The notes under the pieces: model-generated
Database searches by the model: none
Told to the model about the DNA's origin: nothing
Seen by the model: only the letters and a program-made list of their open reading frames with translations
NCBI RefSeq assembly: GCF_002310375.3
Contig: NZ_CP023315.3
Coordinates: 558,001-622,000 of the forward strand
DNA: 64,000 nt
Origin: Caulobacter vibrioides
Lineage (GTDB): Bacteria > Pseudomonadota > Alphaproteobacteria > Caulobacterales > Caulobacteraceae
Direction of reading: 5' to 3'
Translations under genes and position numbers: made by a program
Shown here: in pieces, positions 1 through 6,815 of the stretch
Layout of the letters: every line of letters starts with the position of its first letter
Numbering within the stretch: position 1 is the stretch's first letter

Positions 1-1
1 C

Positions 2-304
2 TTCGCCGGCACGGTGATCGCCGGCGCGCCGCGCATCGTCGAGGTCAAGGGCATGGAGCTGGACGCGGCCTTCTCGCCGGCCATGCTGTACGTCAACAAC
101 CTGGACAAGCCGGGCTTCATCGGCGCCCTGGGCATGCTGCTGGGCGAGGCGGGCGTCAACATCGCCACCTTCAACCTGGGCCGCGTGTCCGCCGACGAGG
201 ACGCCATCGCCCTGGTGGGCGTCGACCAGGCGCCGGACGCTGGCCTGCTGGCCAAGATCCAGGCGCTGCCGCACGTCAAGGAAGCCCGCGCCCTGACGTT
301 CTGA
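2..304 (+). CDS. serA: D-3-phosphoglycerate dehydrogenase, C-terminal part (partial)
   Basis: The reading frame is open from the window edge, so only about the last 100 residues are seen. They form an ACT regulatory domain: the segment with AMLYVNNLDKPGFIGALG is the usual start of the ACT fold, followed by GVNIATFNLGR and a terminal strand ending in ALTF. This layout is characteristic of the C-terminus of SerA, which oxidises 3-phosphoglycerate to 3-phosphohydroxypyruvate at the first step of serine synthesis in the cytoplasm. In this family the ACT domain usually binds serine as a feedback inhibitor. The catalytic and NAD-binding domains lie outside the window, so the assignment rests on the ACT domain alone. 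A palindromic repeat follows the stop. Confidence 0.85.
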   Translation, partial: FAGTVIAGAPRIVEVKGMELDAAFSPAMLYVNNLDKPGFIGALGMLLGEAGVNIATFNLGRVSADEDAIALVGVDQAPDAGLLAKIQALPHVKEARALTF

Positions 305-313
305 GGCTGATCG

Positions 314-435
314 CCCTTCTCCCCTTGCGGGAGAAGGTGGCCCGGAGGGCCGGGTGAGGGGTCATGCGGCGATGCCGGGAAACCCCTCATCCGTCATCCT
401 TCGGATGACACCTTCTCCCTCAAGGGGAGAAGGGG
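314..435. repeat. Intergenic palindromic repeat (C-rich/G-rich arms)
   Basis: Between serA and the VanZ-like gene lies a composite of hairpins. The left arm CCCTTCTCCCCTTGCGGGAG and the right arm ending AAGGGGAGAAGGG are inverted copies of each other, and inner hairpins include CATCCTTCGGATG. It may act as a transcription terminator for serA and belongs to the same general class as the G-rich repeats in imuB, before dnaE2, before the acyl-CoA synthetase and between rpoB and rpoC, though its sequence is the most diverged. Confidence 0.65.
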
Positions 436-447
436 AGAGACCGTCCC

Positions 448-813
448 ATGTCCCTGCTCGTTCCGCGCAAGATCAACCGCCTGGGCCTGGCCGTGTTTAC
501 GGCGGCGTCCGCGTTCACGCTCTATGCCGCCCTGGCCGCAGGCGACGACAACACCGGCCTGATCCCTTGGGACAAGGCCAAGCACTTCATCGTCTTCTAC
601 GGCCTGACCTTCCTGGCGGCGATGGCCCTGCCGCGCAGTCGCTGGTGGAAGATCGCCGTCGTACTGCTGGGCTTCGGGATCGGCATCGAGGTTCTGCAAG
701 GGCTGCCGATCGTCGGCCGCGACGCGGACGTCTTCGACATCGTGGCGGACGCGCTGGGCATCGGGTTCTTCTTTGGGCCGATCATTGTTCGCGACGGGCT
801 GAACAGAGACTAG
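448..813 (+). CDS. VanZ-like family membrane protein
   Basis: A 121-residue protein with hydrophobic segments at about residues 12-32, 48-60, 68-82 and 98-112. The pattern PWDKAKHFIVFYGLTFLAA followed by IGIEVLQ and DVFDIVADALGIGFF is typical of the VanZ-like family, in which a conserved Asp-Lys-x-x-His stretch precedes a helix and a later Glu/Asp lies in the membrane. The family is named after the VanZ teicoplanin-resistance protein, but most small members have no known function and this one has no link to vancomycin resistance. The start follows a purine-rich GGGGAGAG. The gene converges on the carboxylase gene, with a repeat between them. Confidence 0.8.
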   Translation: MSLLVPRKINRLGLAVFTAASAFTLYAALAAGDDNTGLIPWDKAKHFIVFYGLTFLAAMALPRSRWWKIAVVLLGFGIGIEVLQGLPIVGRDADVFDIVADALGIGFFFGPIIVRDGLNRD

Positions 814-834
814 GCTCAGCTGGACCTAAAGAGA

Positions 835-965
835 CCGACCTCCCCGGCGAATGCCGGGGCCCAGATCCATCCTGGGAGCCTGCCGTGTCTGCGCCAAAGG
901 CCGTATTCGTACCTGCGGACGTGCGTGGGTTCGATCTGGACCCCGGCATTCGCCGGGGAAGTCGG
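835..965. repeat. 131-bp palindromic element with long terminal inverted repeats
   Basis: The two ends are near-perfect inverted copies about 30 bases long. The left end runs CCGACCTCCCCGGCGAATGC and the right end GCATTCGCCGGGGAAGTCGG, with CCAGATC and GATCTGG continuing the match inwards. Each end also contains the smaller palindrome CCCCGGC-ATTC-GCCGGGG. The element lies between two convergent genes (VanZ-like and the carboxylase) and could terminate both. It is a different family from the GGGGAGG repeats; a short relative of its tip occurs at 54351-54376. Confidence 0.75.
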
Positions 966-985
966 ATGGCAAGGCGTAGGGTCCC

Positions 986-3900
986 TCAGAAGCTGTCCAC
1001 CCGCACCTCCCACGGCCGGCGCACGCCCGCCGCCGCGTCCAGGCCGCCGATCACCCAGCGCCGCGTGTCGGCGGGATCAATGACCGCGTCGATTTCCAGA
1101 GCCGCCGCCATGCTGGTGGCCTTTCCCGCCGCGTACAGCCGGGCGACCAGCTGGTCGTAGAGCGCCTTCTGCTTGGCCGGATCGGTCTCGGCCTCCAGCT
1201 CCTTGCGGTAGCCCAGCTTGACCGCCCCTTCGAGGCCCATGCCCCCGAACTCACCCGTGGGCCAGGCGGCGATGAAGGCGGGGCTGTGGAAGCTGCCGCC
1301 GGCCATGGCTTGGGCCCCCAGGCCATAGCCCTTGCGGGTGACGATCGTGAACAGCGGCGAGCGCAGCTTGGCGCCGGCGATGAACTGGCGGCTGACGCGG
1401 CGCACGGCGGCGGCGTCCTCGCTGTCGGGTCCCACCATGAAGCCGGGCGTGTCGCACAGGCTCAAGACCGGCAGGGCGAAGGCGTCGCACAGCTGCAGGA
1501 AGCGGGCGGCCTTCTCGGCGCCCTCGCAGTCGATCGCCCCGCCCAGATGGCGCGGGTCGTTGGCGATCAGACCCATCGGGCGGCCCTCGATCCGGATCAG
1601 GCCGGTGACCATCCCGGCCGCGAAGCCGCCGCGTAGTTCCAGGAATGAGCCTTCATCGACGAGGTTATTGATCAGTATGCGGACGTCATAGACTCGCAGC
1701 CGGTTCTCCGGGATCGCGTGACGCAGACGCCGCTGGTCAGGCGCGGTCCAATGCGCCAGTGGTCCCTGGAAATAGGACAGCGCCTGCTTGGCCAGCCGCG
1801 TGGCGTCAGCCTCGTCATCGGCCAGGATGTCGATGACGCCGTTGCGCCACTGATGAGCCGCCGGCCCGATCTGCTCGGGACGAAAGACGCCCAGCCCGCC
1901 GCCCTCGATCATCGCCGGACCGCCCATGCCGAGGTTGCTGTCGCGGGTGGCGATGATGATCTCCGAAAGGCCCGCGATGGCGGCGTTGCCGGCGAAGCAG
2001 CGGCCCGCCACGATGGCGATCTTGGGAACCAGGCCCGAAAGCTGGGCGAAGCTGCGAAAGGTCGGCACGTCCAGGCCCGCCACCGCCGTGGTGTCGGTGT
2101 CGCCCGGACGCCCGCCGCCGCCTTCGGCGAACCAGACGACCGGCAGCTTCTGGTCGGCGATCAACGCCATCAGCCGATCGGACTTGCGATGGTTCATCGC
2201 CCCTTGCGTGCCCGCCAGCACGGTGAAGTCGTAGGCGAGCGCCGCCGTGCGCGCCTTGTCGGGCGCAAACAGCGCGCCGTTGACGGTCCCGATCCCGGTG
2301 ATCAGTCCGTCGGCGGGGGTGTTGGCGATCAGGTCCTCGGTCGAGCGCCGTCGCTTCTGGGCGGCGATGGCCAGGGCGCCATATTCCAGGAAGCTGCCGG
2401 GATCGACGAGGTCGTCGATGTTCTCGCGCGCAGTGCGATGGCCGGTCTTGCGCCGCTTGGCGACCGCCTCGGGGCGGGCTTCGTCCCGGGTGTGGCGATG
2501 GCGGGCGACGACCTCGGCAAGGTCGGGGCGGAGAACGTCGAGATCCTGCTCGATGGGCTGTTCGTCCGTCGCGCCCTCGACCTCGGCCGGTTCCAGGAAC
2601 ACTAGCGGCTGGCCCTCGGCGACGGTCGCTCCGCCCTGGACGGCGATCTTGACCACCCGGCCGCCGGCGCTGGCGCAGACCAGGTGCTCCATCTTCATCG
2701 CCTCCAGCACCGCCAGGGCCTGACCGGCGCGGACGAGATCGCCCTCGCGGATCGTGATCGCCCCGACCGTGGCGGCCAGCGGCGCAACAACAGGCTCGGC
2801 GCCGGCCAGGACCTCGAAGTGCGTTACGGTCGTGACCGCCTCCGGCGTCAGGCGCTGGGCCTCGGCGGCCAGGGTCTCGGCGTGCTGGGCGATGAAGGTG
2901 GTCGTCGCCTCACCGATCACGGCGGTTGGATGGGCCAGGATGGCGCGGATCAGCGGCGCGGTGGTCGCCACGCCGGCGACCGTAAGCTCGGTCAAGGCGC
3001 GGTCCAGCCGGCTGGAGGCTTCGCCGGGCGTCCGTCCTCTGACGATCACCTTGGCCAGCAGGCTGTCATAGGCTGCACCGATGGTGAGCCCCGCCGCGAC
3101 GCCCGCATCGACGCGCACGCCGGGGCCGCCCGGCGGCGTCCAGGCGCTCAAGGTCCCGGTCGACGGGCGCACCTGGCCATCGGCCGTCAGGGTCTCGGCG
3201 TTGATCCGCGCCTGGATGGCCACGCCGAACGGCGGCGGGGCGGGTGTCAGGTTCAGGTCGTCCAGGCGCTTGCCCGCCGCCAGATCGAACTGCAGGCGCA
3301 CGAGGTCGAGGTCCGTGACCTCCTCGGTGACCGTGTGCTCGACCTGCAGGCGCGGGTTGACCTCGATGAAGAAGGCCTCGCCCCCCAAGGGCGAATGCGG
3401 ATCGGCGTCGACCAGAAACTCGACGGTCGCCAGCCCCTGATAGCCGACGCACAGGCGCTCGGACCAGCCGGCCAGGGCGGCGCGCAGATTGTCGGGCAGG
3501 GCGGCGGGCGCGATCTCGACCAGCTTCTGATTCCGCCGTTGCAGCGAGCAGTCGCGATCGCCCAAGGCCAGCACCTGATCGCCATCGCCGACGATCTGCA
3601 CCTCGATGTGGCGAGCGCGCTCGATCAGCTTTTCCGCATAGAGACCACCATCGCCGAACGCAGCCAGGGCTTCGCGTTCGCAGGCGGCGAAGGCGGCGTC
3701 CAGTTCGCCGGGGTCGAGCACCATGCGCATGCCGCGTCCGCCGCCGCCGGCCCGGGCCTTCAGCATGATCGCCCCGTGCTCGGCCTGGAACGCGCGGGCG
3801 GCCTCCAGCGTGATCGCGCCGGTTCCGGGGATCAGCGGCAGGCCGCGCTCGGCCGCCAGGGCGCGGGCGGCGGCCTTGTCGCCGAACCTCGTCAGGTGCT

Positions 3901-4222
3901 CGGGCGAGGGGCCGATGAAGACGATCCCGGCCTCGGCGCATGCGCGGGCCAGGGTCGGGTTCTCTGACAGAAAGCCGTAGCCGGGATGCAGGGCGTCGCA
4001 CCCCTCGGCCTTGGCGGCGGCCACCACAGCGGCGATGTCGAGATAGGCCCGCGCCCCCGCGCCCGGCAGGGCGACGGCGCGATCAGCAGCGCTGACATGC
4101 GGGCTTTGCGCGTCGTCGGTGGCGTACACGGCGACGCTCTCGAGCCCCGCCTCGGCCGCCGCGCGGGCGATCCGGACGGCGATCTCGCCCCGGTTGGCGA
4201 TCAGAACGCGGGAGAGGGACAT
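986..4222 (-). CDS. Single-chain biotin-dependent acyl-CoA carboxylase (biotin carboxylase-BCCP-carboxyltransferase fusion)
   Basis: This 1078-residue protein carries every part of an acyl-CoA carboxylase. Residues 1 to about 450 are biotin carboxylase, with the N-terminal ANRGEIAVRI, the ATP-grasp glycine loop at 159-164 and the EVNPRLQVEHTVTE active-site strand at 287-300. A biotinyl domain follows with VLEAMKM; Lys510 is the biotinylation site. From about residue 560 to the end is a two-lobed carboxyltransferase (AccA/AccB type). The same single-chain order is known in the long-chain acyl-CoA carboxylases described from mycobacteria, so the substrate may be a long-chain acyl-CoA as well as acetyl- or propionyl-CoA; the sequence alone does not decide. 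The ATG is the first codon of the conserved MSLSRVLIANRGE and needs no upstream extension. It is divergent from the imuA operon. Confidence 0.88.
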   Translation of the reverse strand: MSLSRVLIANRGEIAVRIARAAAEAGLESVAVYATDDAQSPHVSAADRAVALPGAGARAYLDIAAVVAAAKAEGCDALHPGYGFLSENPTLARACAEAGIVFIGPSPEHLTRFGDKAAARALAAERGLPLIPGTGAITLEAARAFQAEHGAIMLKARAGGGGRGMRMVLDPGELDAAFAACEREALAAFGDGGLYAEKLIERARHIEVQIVGDGDQVLALGDRDCSLQRRNQKLVEIAPAALPDNLRAALAGWSERLCVGYQGLATVEFLVDADPHSPLGGEAFFIEVNPRLQVEHTVTEEVTDLDLVRLQFDLAAGKRLDDLNLTPAPPPFGVAIQARINAETLTADGQVRPSTGTLSAWTPPGGPGVRVDAGVAAGLTIGAAYDSLLAKVIVRGRTPGEASSRLDRALTELTVAGVATTAPLIRAILAHPTAVIGEATTTFIAQHAETLAAEAQRLTPEAVTTVTHFEVLAGAEPVVAPLAATVGAITIREGDLVRAGQALAVLEAMKMEHLVCASAGGRVVKIAVQGGATVAEGQPLVFLEPAEVEGATDEQPIEQDLDVLRPDLAEVVARHRHTRDEARPEAVAKRRKTGHRTARENIDDLVDPGSFLEYGALAIAAQKRRRSTEDLIANTPADGLITGIGTVNGALFAPDKARTAALAYDFTVLAGTQGAMNHRKSDRLMALIADQKLPVVWFAEGGGGRPGDTDTTAVAGLDVPTFRSFAQLSGLVPKIAIVAGRCFAGNAAIAGLSEIIIATRDSNLGMGGPAMIEGGGLGVFRPEQIGPAAHQWRNGVIDILADDEADATRLAKQALSYFQGPLAHWTAPDQRRLRHAIPENRLRVYDVRILINNLVDEGSFLELRGGFAAGMVTGLIRIEGRPMGLIANDPRHLGGAIDCEGAEKAARFLQLCDAFALPVLSLCDTPGFMVGPDSEDAAAVRRVSRQFIAGAKLRSPLFTIVTRKGYGLGAQAMAGGSFHSPAFIAAWPTGEFGGMGLEGAVKLGYRKELEAETDPAKQKALYDQLVARLYAAGKATSMAAALEIDAVIDPADTRRWVIGGLDAAAGVRRPWEVRVDSF

Positions 4223-4316
4223 GACGCTTCCTGCAGGGCTTCATACGGCCGTTTGAGACACTTTGGCCGGTTGGGCGCGACTCTCCAAGCCTTGACTCTC
4301 CAGTCCGGGAAGATCA

Positions 4317-4331
4317 GAACAAAAATAGAAC
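4317..4331. promoter_or_regulatory. LexA-binding SOS box of the imuAB-dnaE2 operon
   Basis: GAAC-AAAAATA-GAAC is a perfect direct repeat with a 7-base spacer, the reverse complement of GTTC-N7-GTTC, which is the established alphaproteobacterial LexA operator. It lies only 12 bases upstream of the preferred imuA start, so bound LexA would cover the promoter's downstream end. It is the only perfect copy I noticed. Confidence 0.9.
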
Positions 4332-4343
4332 ATGGAGTTGGGA

Positions 4344-5132
4344 ATGGCCGGATCGCGCGAGGCGCGTCTTGCGGCCCTGAGAGGCCGGATCGCCGCGATG
4401 GAAGCGGGGACTCGGACTCCGACTCCGGTGCTGTCGTTCGGAGAGCCGTCGATCGACGGGTGCTTTCCCGGTGGGGGTCTGCCGCTGGGCGGCTGGCATG
4501 AGGTGACCGGTGCAGGGCTGGAGGACGAAACCGGCGCCGCGCCCGCCGCCTTTGTCGCCCAGATGATCCGTGGACTGACAGATAATAAAGGCGGGGCGGT
4601 GGTCTGGGTGGCGCGACGGGCCGATCTCTTCGCGCCGGGACTACTGGGGCTGGGGTTTCCGGCGGCGCGGCTGATCCAGGTGCGGGCCCGCGATGAGGCT
4701 GAAACCCTGTCGCTGCTGGAGGACGCGCTGTCGACCCAGGGCGTGGCCGCCGCTGTGGCCGAGGCCGAGGCTCCGGACCTGACCGCCGGGCGCCGCCTGC
4801 AACTGGCCTGCGAGAAGCGCGGCGGTTTTGGCGTGGTGCTGCACCGCCGCTCCTACGGGGGACGAGCAGGGGGCAAGCCAAGGCTCGTCTCCGGCTCGGC
4901 GTCGTTCAGTCGCTGGCGGATCGCGCCTGCGCCCAGCGGCCCGCCGCCGGACGACATCGGTCTGGGGCCGTCGCGTTGGCGGGTCGAACTCGAGCGCTGC
5001 CGGGGCGGGCGTCCCGGCAGCTGGATCTTGCAAGCTCAGGAGGCCGGCCATGGCCCGCATCCTTTCCGTCTGGTGTCCCAACTGGCCGATCACGACGTGG
5101 CGGCGGCGGAGGCCGGACGACGCTTCGGATAA
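4344..5132 (+). CDS. imuA: ImuA, RecA-like SOS mutagenesis protein
   Basis: First gene of the SOS-induced imuA-imuB-dnaE2 cassette, which in Caulobacter and many other bacteria replaces UmuDC in error-prone lesion bypass. The 262-residue product has a RecA-like core: the LSFGEPSIDGCFPGGGLPLG segment near the N-terminus resembles the region before the Walker A loop in RecA/SulA-type proteins, and GGAVVWVARRADLFAPGL is the following beta-strand region. The ATG at 4344 is preferred over the in-frame ATG at 4332 because GGAG stands 6 bases before it and the LexA box abuts 4332. The 3' end overlaps imuB by 83 bases in another frame, and the TAA stop lies at the left edge of a palindromic repeat, so the last codons may have been set by that insertion. 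Confidence 0.88.
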   Translation: MAGSREARLAALRGRIAAMEAGTRTPTPVLSFGEPSIDGCFPGGGLPLGGWHEVTGAGLEDETGAAPAAFVAQMIRGLTDNKGGAVVWVARRADLFAPGLLGLGFPAARLIQVRARDEAETLSLLEDALSTQGVAAAVAEAEAPDLTAGRRLQLACEKRGGFGVVLHRRSYGGRAGGKPRLVSGSASFSRWRIAPAPSGPPPDDIGLGPSRWRVELERCRGGRPGSWILQAQEAGHGPHPFRLVSQLADHDVAAAEAGRRFG

Positions 5133-6690
5133 ATCCTCCCCCCAAGGGGGAGGAGGCCGCAGGCCGGAGGGGGAAGGGGCCGAGCCAGCAGGACTTCCCC
5201 CTCCGTCGCCTGCGGCGACACCTCCCCCACTGGGGGGAGGATTGCCCTTCGCCCTGCTTGTCTCCGAACGCGGAACTCGCCGCCTCGCCGCCGTCGATGA
5301 TCAGGCTCGGTCTATGGGTCTCTTCGCCGGCCAGAAGGCCGCCGACGCCCTGGCCCTGGTCCCGGACCTCGTCACGGCCGACCACGATCCGGTGGCCGAT
5401 CGCACAGCGCTGGAGGCTTTGTGCGACTGGTGCGTCCGGTTCTCGCCGGCGGTGGCGATCGACGGTGACGATGGCCTCTTCCTGGACATCACCGGGACCG
5501 ATCACCTGTGGGGCGGCGAGGCGGCCATGCTGGTCGACCTGGTGTCGCGACTGGCGCGCTGGGGCGTGCCGGCGCGGGCGGCGATCGCCGACACGGCCGG
5601 CGTGGCCTGGGCTCTGGCGCGGTTCGGGCCGGACCTCGCCATTGCGCCGCCCGGCGAGCAGAGGGCCGCGATCGCGACTCTTCCCGTCGCGGCCCTGCGT
5701 CTGTGCGAAGCCGCAGAAGCCCAACTGCCGCGCCTGGGCCTGCATCGCGTCGGCCAGGTGCTGGCCCTACCGCGCGCCCAATTGGCCAAGCGGTTCGGAC
5801 TGGCGGCGGTCTTGCGCCTGGACCAGGCCCTGGGCGCGGCCAGCGAGGCCCTGATCTTCCGTCGTCCCGCCTCGCCGTGGTTTGACCGACTGGCCTTCTT
5901 CGAGCCGATCAGCGCGCCTGAGGATCTAGCCCGGGTGGCCGCCGACGCCCTGGCCCTGATCTGCGCCCGGCTGGAGGCCGAGGGGCGCGGCGCCAAGCGT
6001 TTCGAGGTCGTGTTCCACCGCCTGGACGGGCGGGCTTTTCCGGTGCGCGTGGGGCTGGCGCGGATCGGCCGTGACGCCCAGCGACTGGCCAGGCTGATCA
6101 AGCCCAAGCTGGACGTGGTCGATCCGGGCTTCGGCATCGAGGTGGTGACGGTCCACGCCTCCGCGGTGGAGCCGATGGCGGCGGCGCAGGCGCGCCTCGA
6201 CGCGGACGCTGCGGCCAGCGCCGACGAGACGCTGGCGCCGTTGATCGATCGCCTGGTCAACCGGTTGGGCGAGAACCGGGTCTGGCGCGCCGATCCGTTC
6301 GAGAGCCATGTGCCCGAGCGTTCGGTCGTGCGCGTGGGGCCGCTGGATCCGCCGCCGGCGGCGCGGTGGGACCCCGACCGGCCACGGCCGGTGCGGCTCT
6401 TCAAGCGGCCCGAGGTGATCGTCGCCATCGCCGCCGAGTTACCAGACTATCCACCGCGCCTGTTCACCTGGCGGGGGCGTTCCCATCGCGTCCGACGGGC
6501 CGAGGGACCCGAGCGGATCGGCCAGGAATGGTGGCGGGTCGGGGTGGAGAAGGGCCAGACCGGACCCGGCAAGATCCGGGACTACTACCGCGTGGAAGAC
6601 GAGGCCGGGGAGCGGTTCTGGATCTTCCGTCAGGGACTCTATGGCGGCGAGGACGCGCCGAAATGGTGGATCCATGGCCTGTTCGGTTAG
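5050..6690 (+). CDS. imuB: ImuB, inactive Y-family polymerase homologue, with an in-frame repeat insertion
   Basis: A 546-residue Y-family (DinB-like) polymerase relative. In the known system ImuB lacks catalytic acidic residues and acts as a hub tethering ImuA, DnaE2 and the beta clamp. Recognisable landmarks are MARILSVWCPNWPITTW at the start, RLAAVDDQARSMGLFAGQ, LFLDITGTDHLWGGE and a long C-terminal region ending WWIHGLFG. Residues 27 to about 64 are unlike the family: a run rich in Gly, Pro and Ser encoded by a palindromic repeat at 5132-5243. Removing it would join the N-terminal strand to LPFALLVSERG as in ordinary ImuB proteins. The ATG at 5050 lies inside imuA and is supported by the conserved N-terminus and an AGGAGG about 8 bases upstream, suggesting translational coupling. 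Confidence 0.88.
   Translation: MARILSVWCPNWPITTWRRRRPDDASDKSSPQGGGGRRPEGEGAEPAGLPPPSPAATPPPLGGGLPFALLVSERGTRRLAAVDDQARSMGLFAGQKAADALALVPDLVTADHDPVADRTALEALCDWCVRFSPAVAIDGDDGLFLDITGTDHLWGGEAAMLVDLVSRLARWGVPARAAIADTAGVAWALARFGPDLAIAPPGEQRAAIATLPVAALRLCEAAEAQLPRLGLHRVGQVLALPRAQLAKRFGLAAVLRLDQALGAASEALIFRRPASPWFDRLAFFEPISAPEDLARVAADALALICARLEAEGRGAKRFEVVFHRLDGRAFPVRVGLARIGRDAQRLARLIKPKLDVVDPGFGIEVVTVHASAVEPMAAAQARLDADAAASADETLAPLIDRLVNRLGENRVWRADPFESHVPERSVVRVGPLDPPPAARWDPDRPRPVRLFKRPEVIVAIAAELPDYPPRLFTWRGRSHRVRRAEGPERIGQEWWRVGVEKGQTGPGKIRDYYRVEDEAGERFWIFRQGLYGGEDAPKWWIHGLFG
5132..5243. repeat. 112-bp G-rich palindromic repeat inside imuB
   Basis: The ends AATCCTCCCCCC and GGGGGGAGGATT are inverted copies, each forming its own small hairpin with an inner partner (CCTCCCCCCAAGGGGGAGG on the left, CCTCCCCCACTGGGGGGAGG on the right). 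Inner segments GGAGGGGGAAGG and CTTCCCCCTCC also pair. The organisation matches the copies at 6699-6809 and 58788-58911. The repeat has no stop codon in the imuB frame, so imuB reads through it. Confidence 0.9.
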
Positions 6691-6698
6691 GGGACTCA

Positions 6699-6809
6699 AA
6701 TCCTCCCCCTATGGGGGAGGCGGCGCGAAGCGTCGGAGGGGGGAGGGGCAAGGCTTAAAGGCTTCCCCCTCCGTCGGCTACGCCGACACCTCCCCCGCGA
6801 GGGGGAGGA
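6699..6809. repeat. G-rich palindromic repeat between imuB and dnaE2
   Basis: Same family as the copy inside imuB: terminal hairpins CCTCCCCCTATGGGGGAGG and CCTCCCCCGCGAGGGGGAGG, and inner pair GTCGGAGGGGGG / CCCCCTCCGTCGG. The right end, GGGGGAGGA at 6801-6809, stands 6 bases before the dnaE2 ATG and is the only plausible Shine-Dalgarno sequence there. It nearly fills the gap between the genes. Confidence 0.88.
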
Positions 6810-6815
6810 CCTAAC

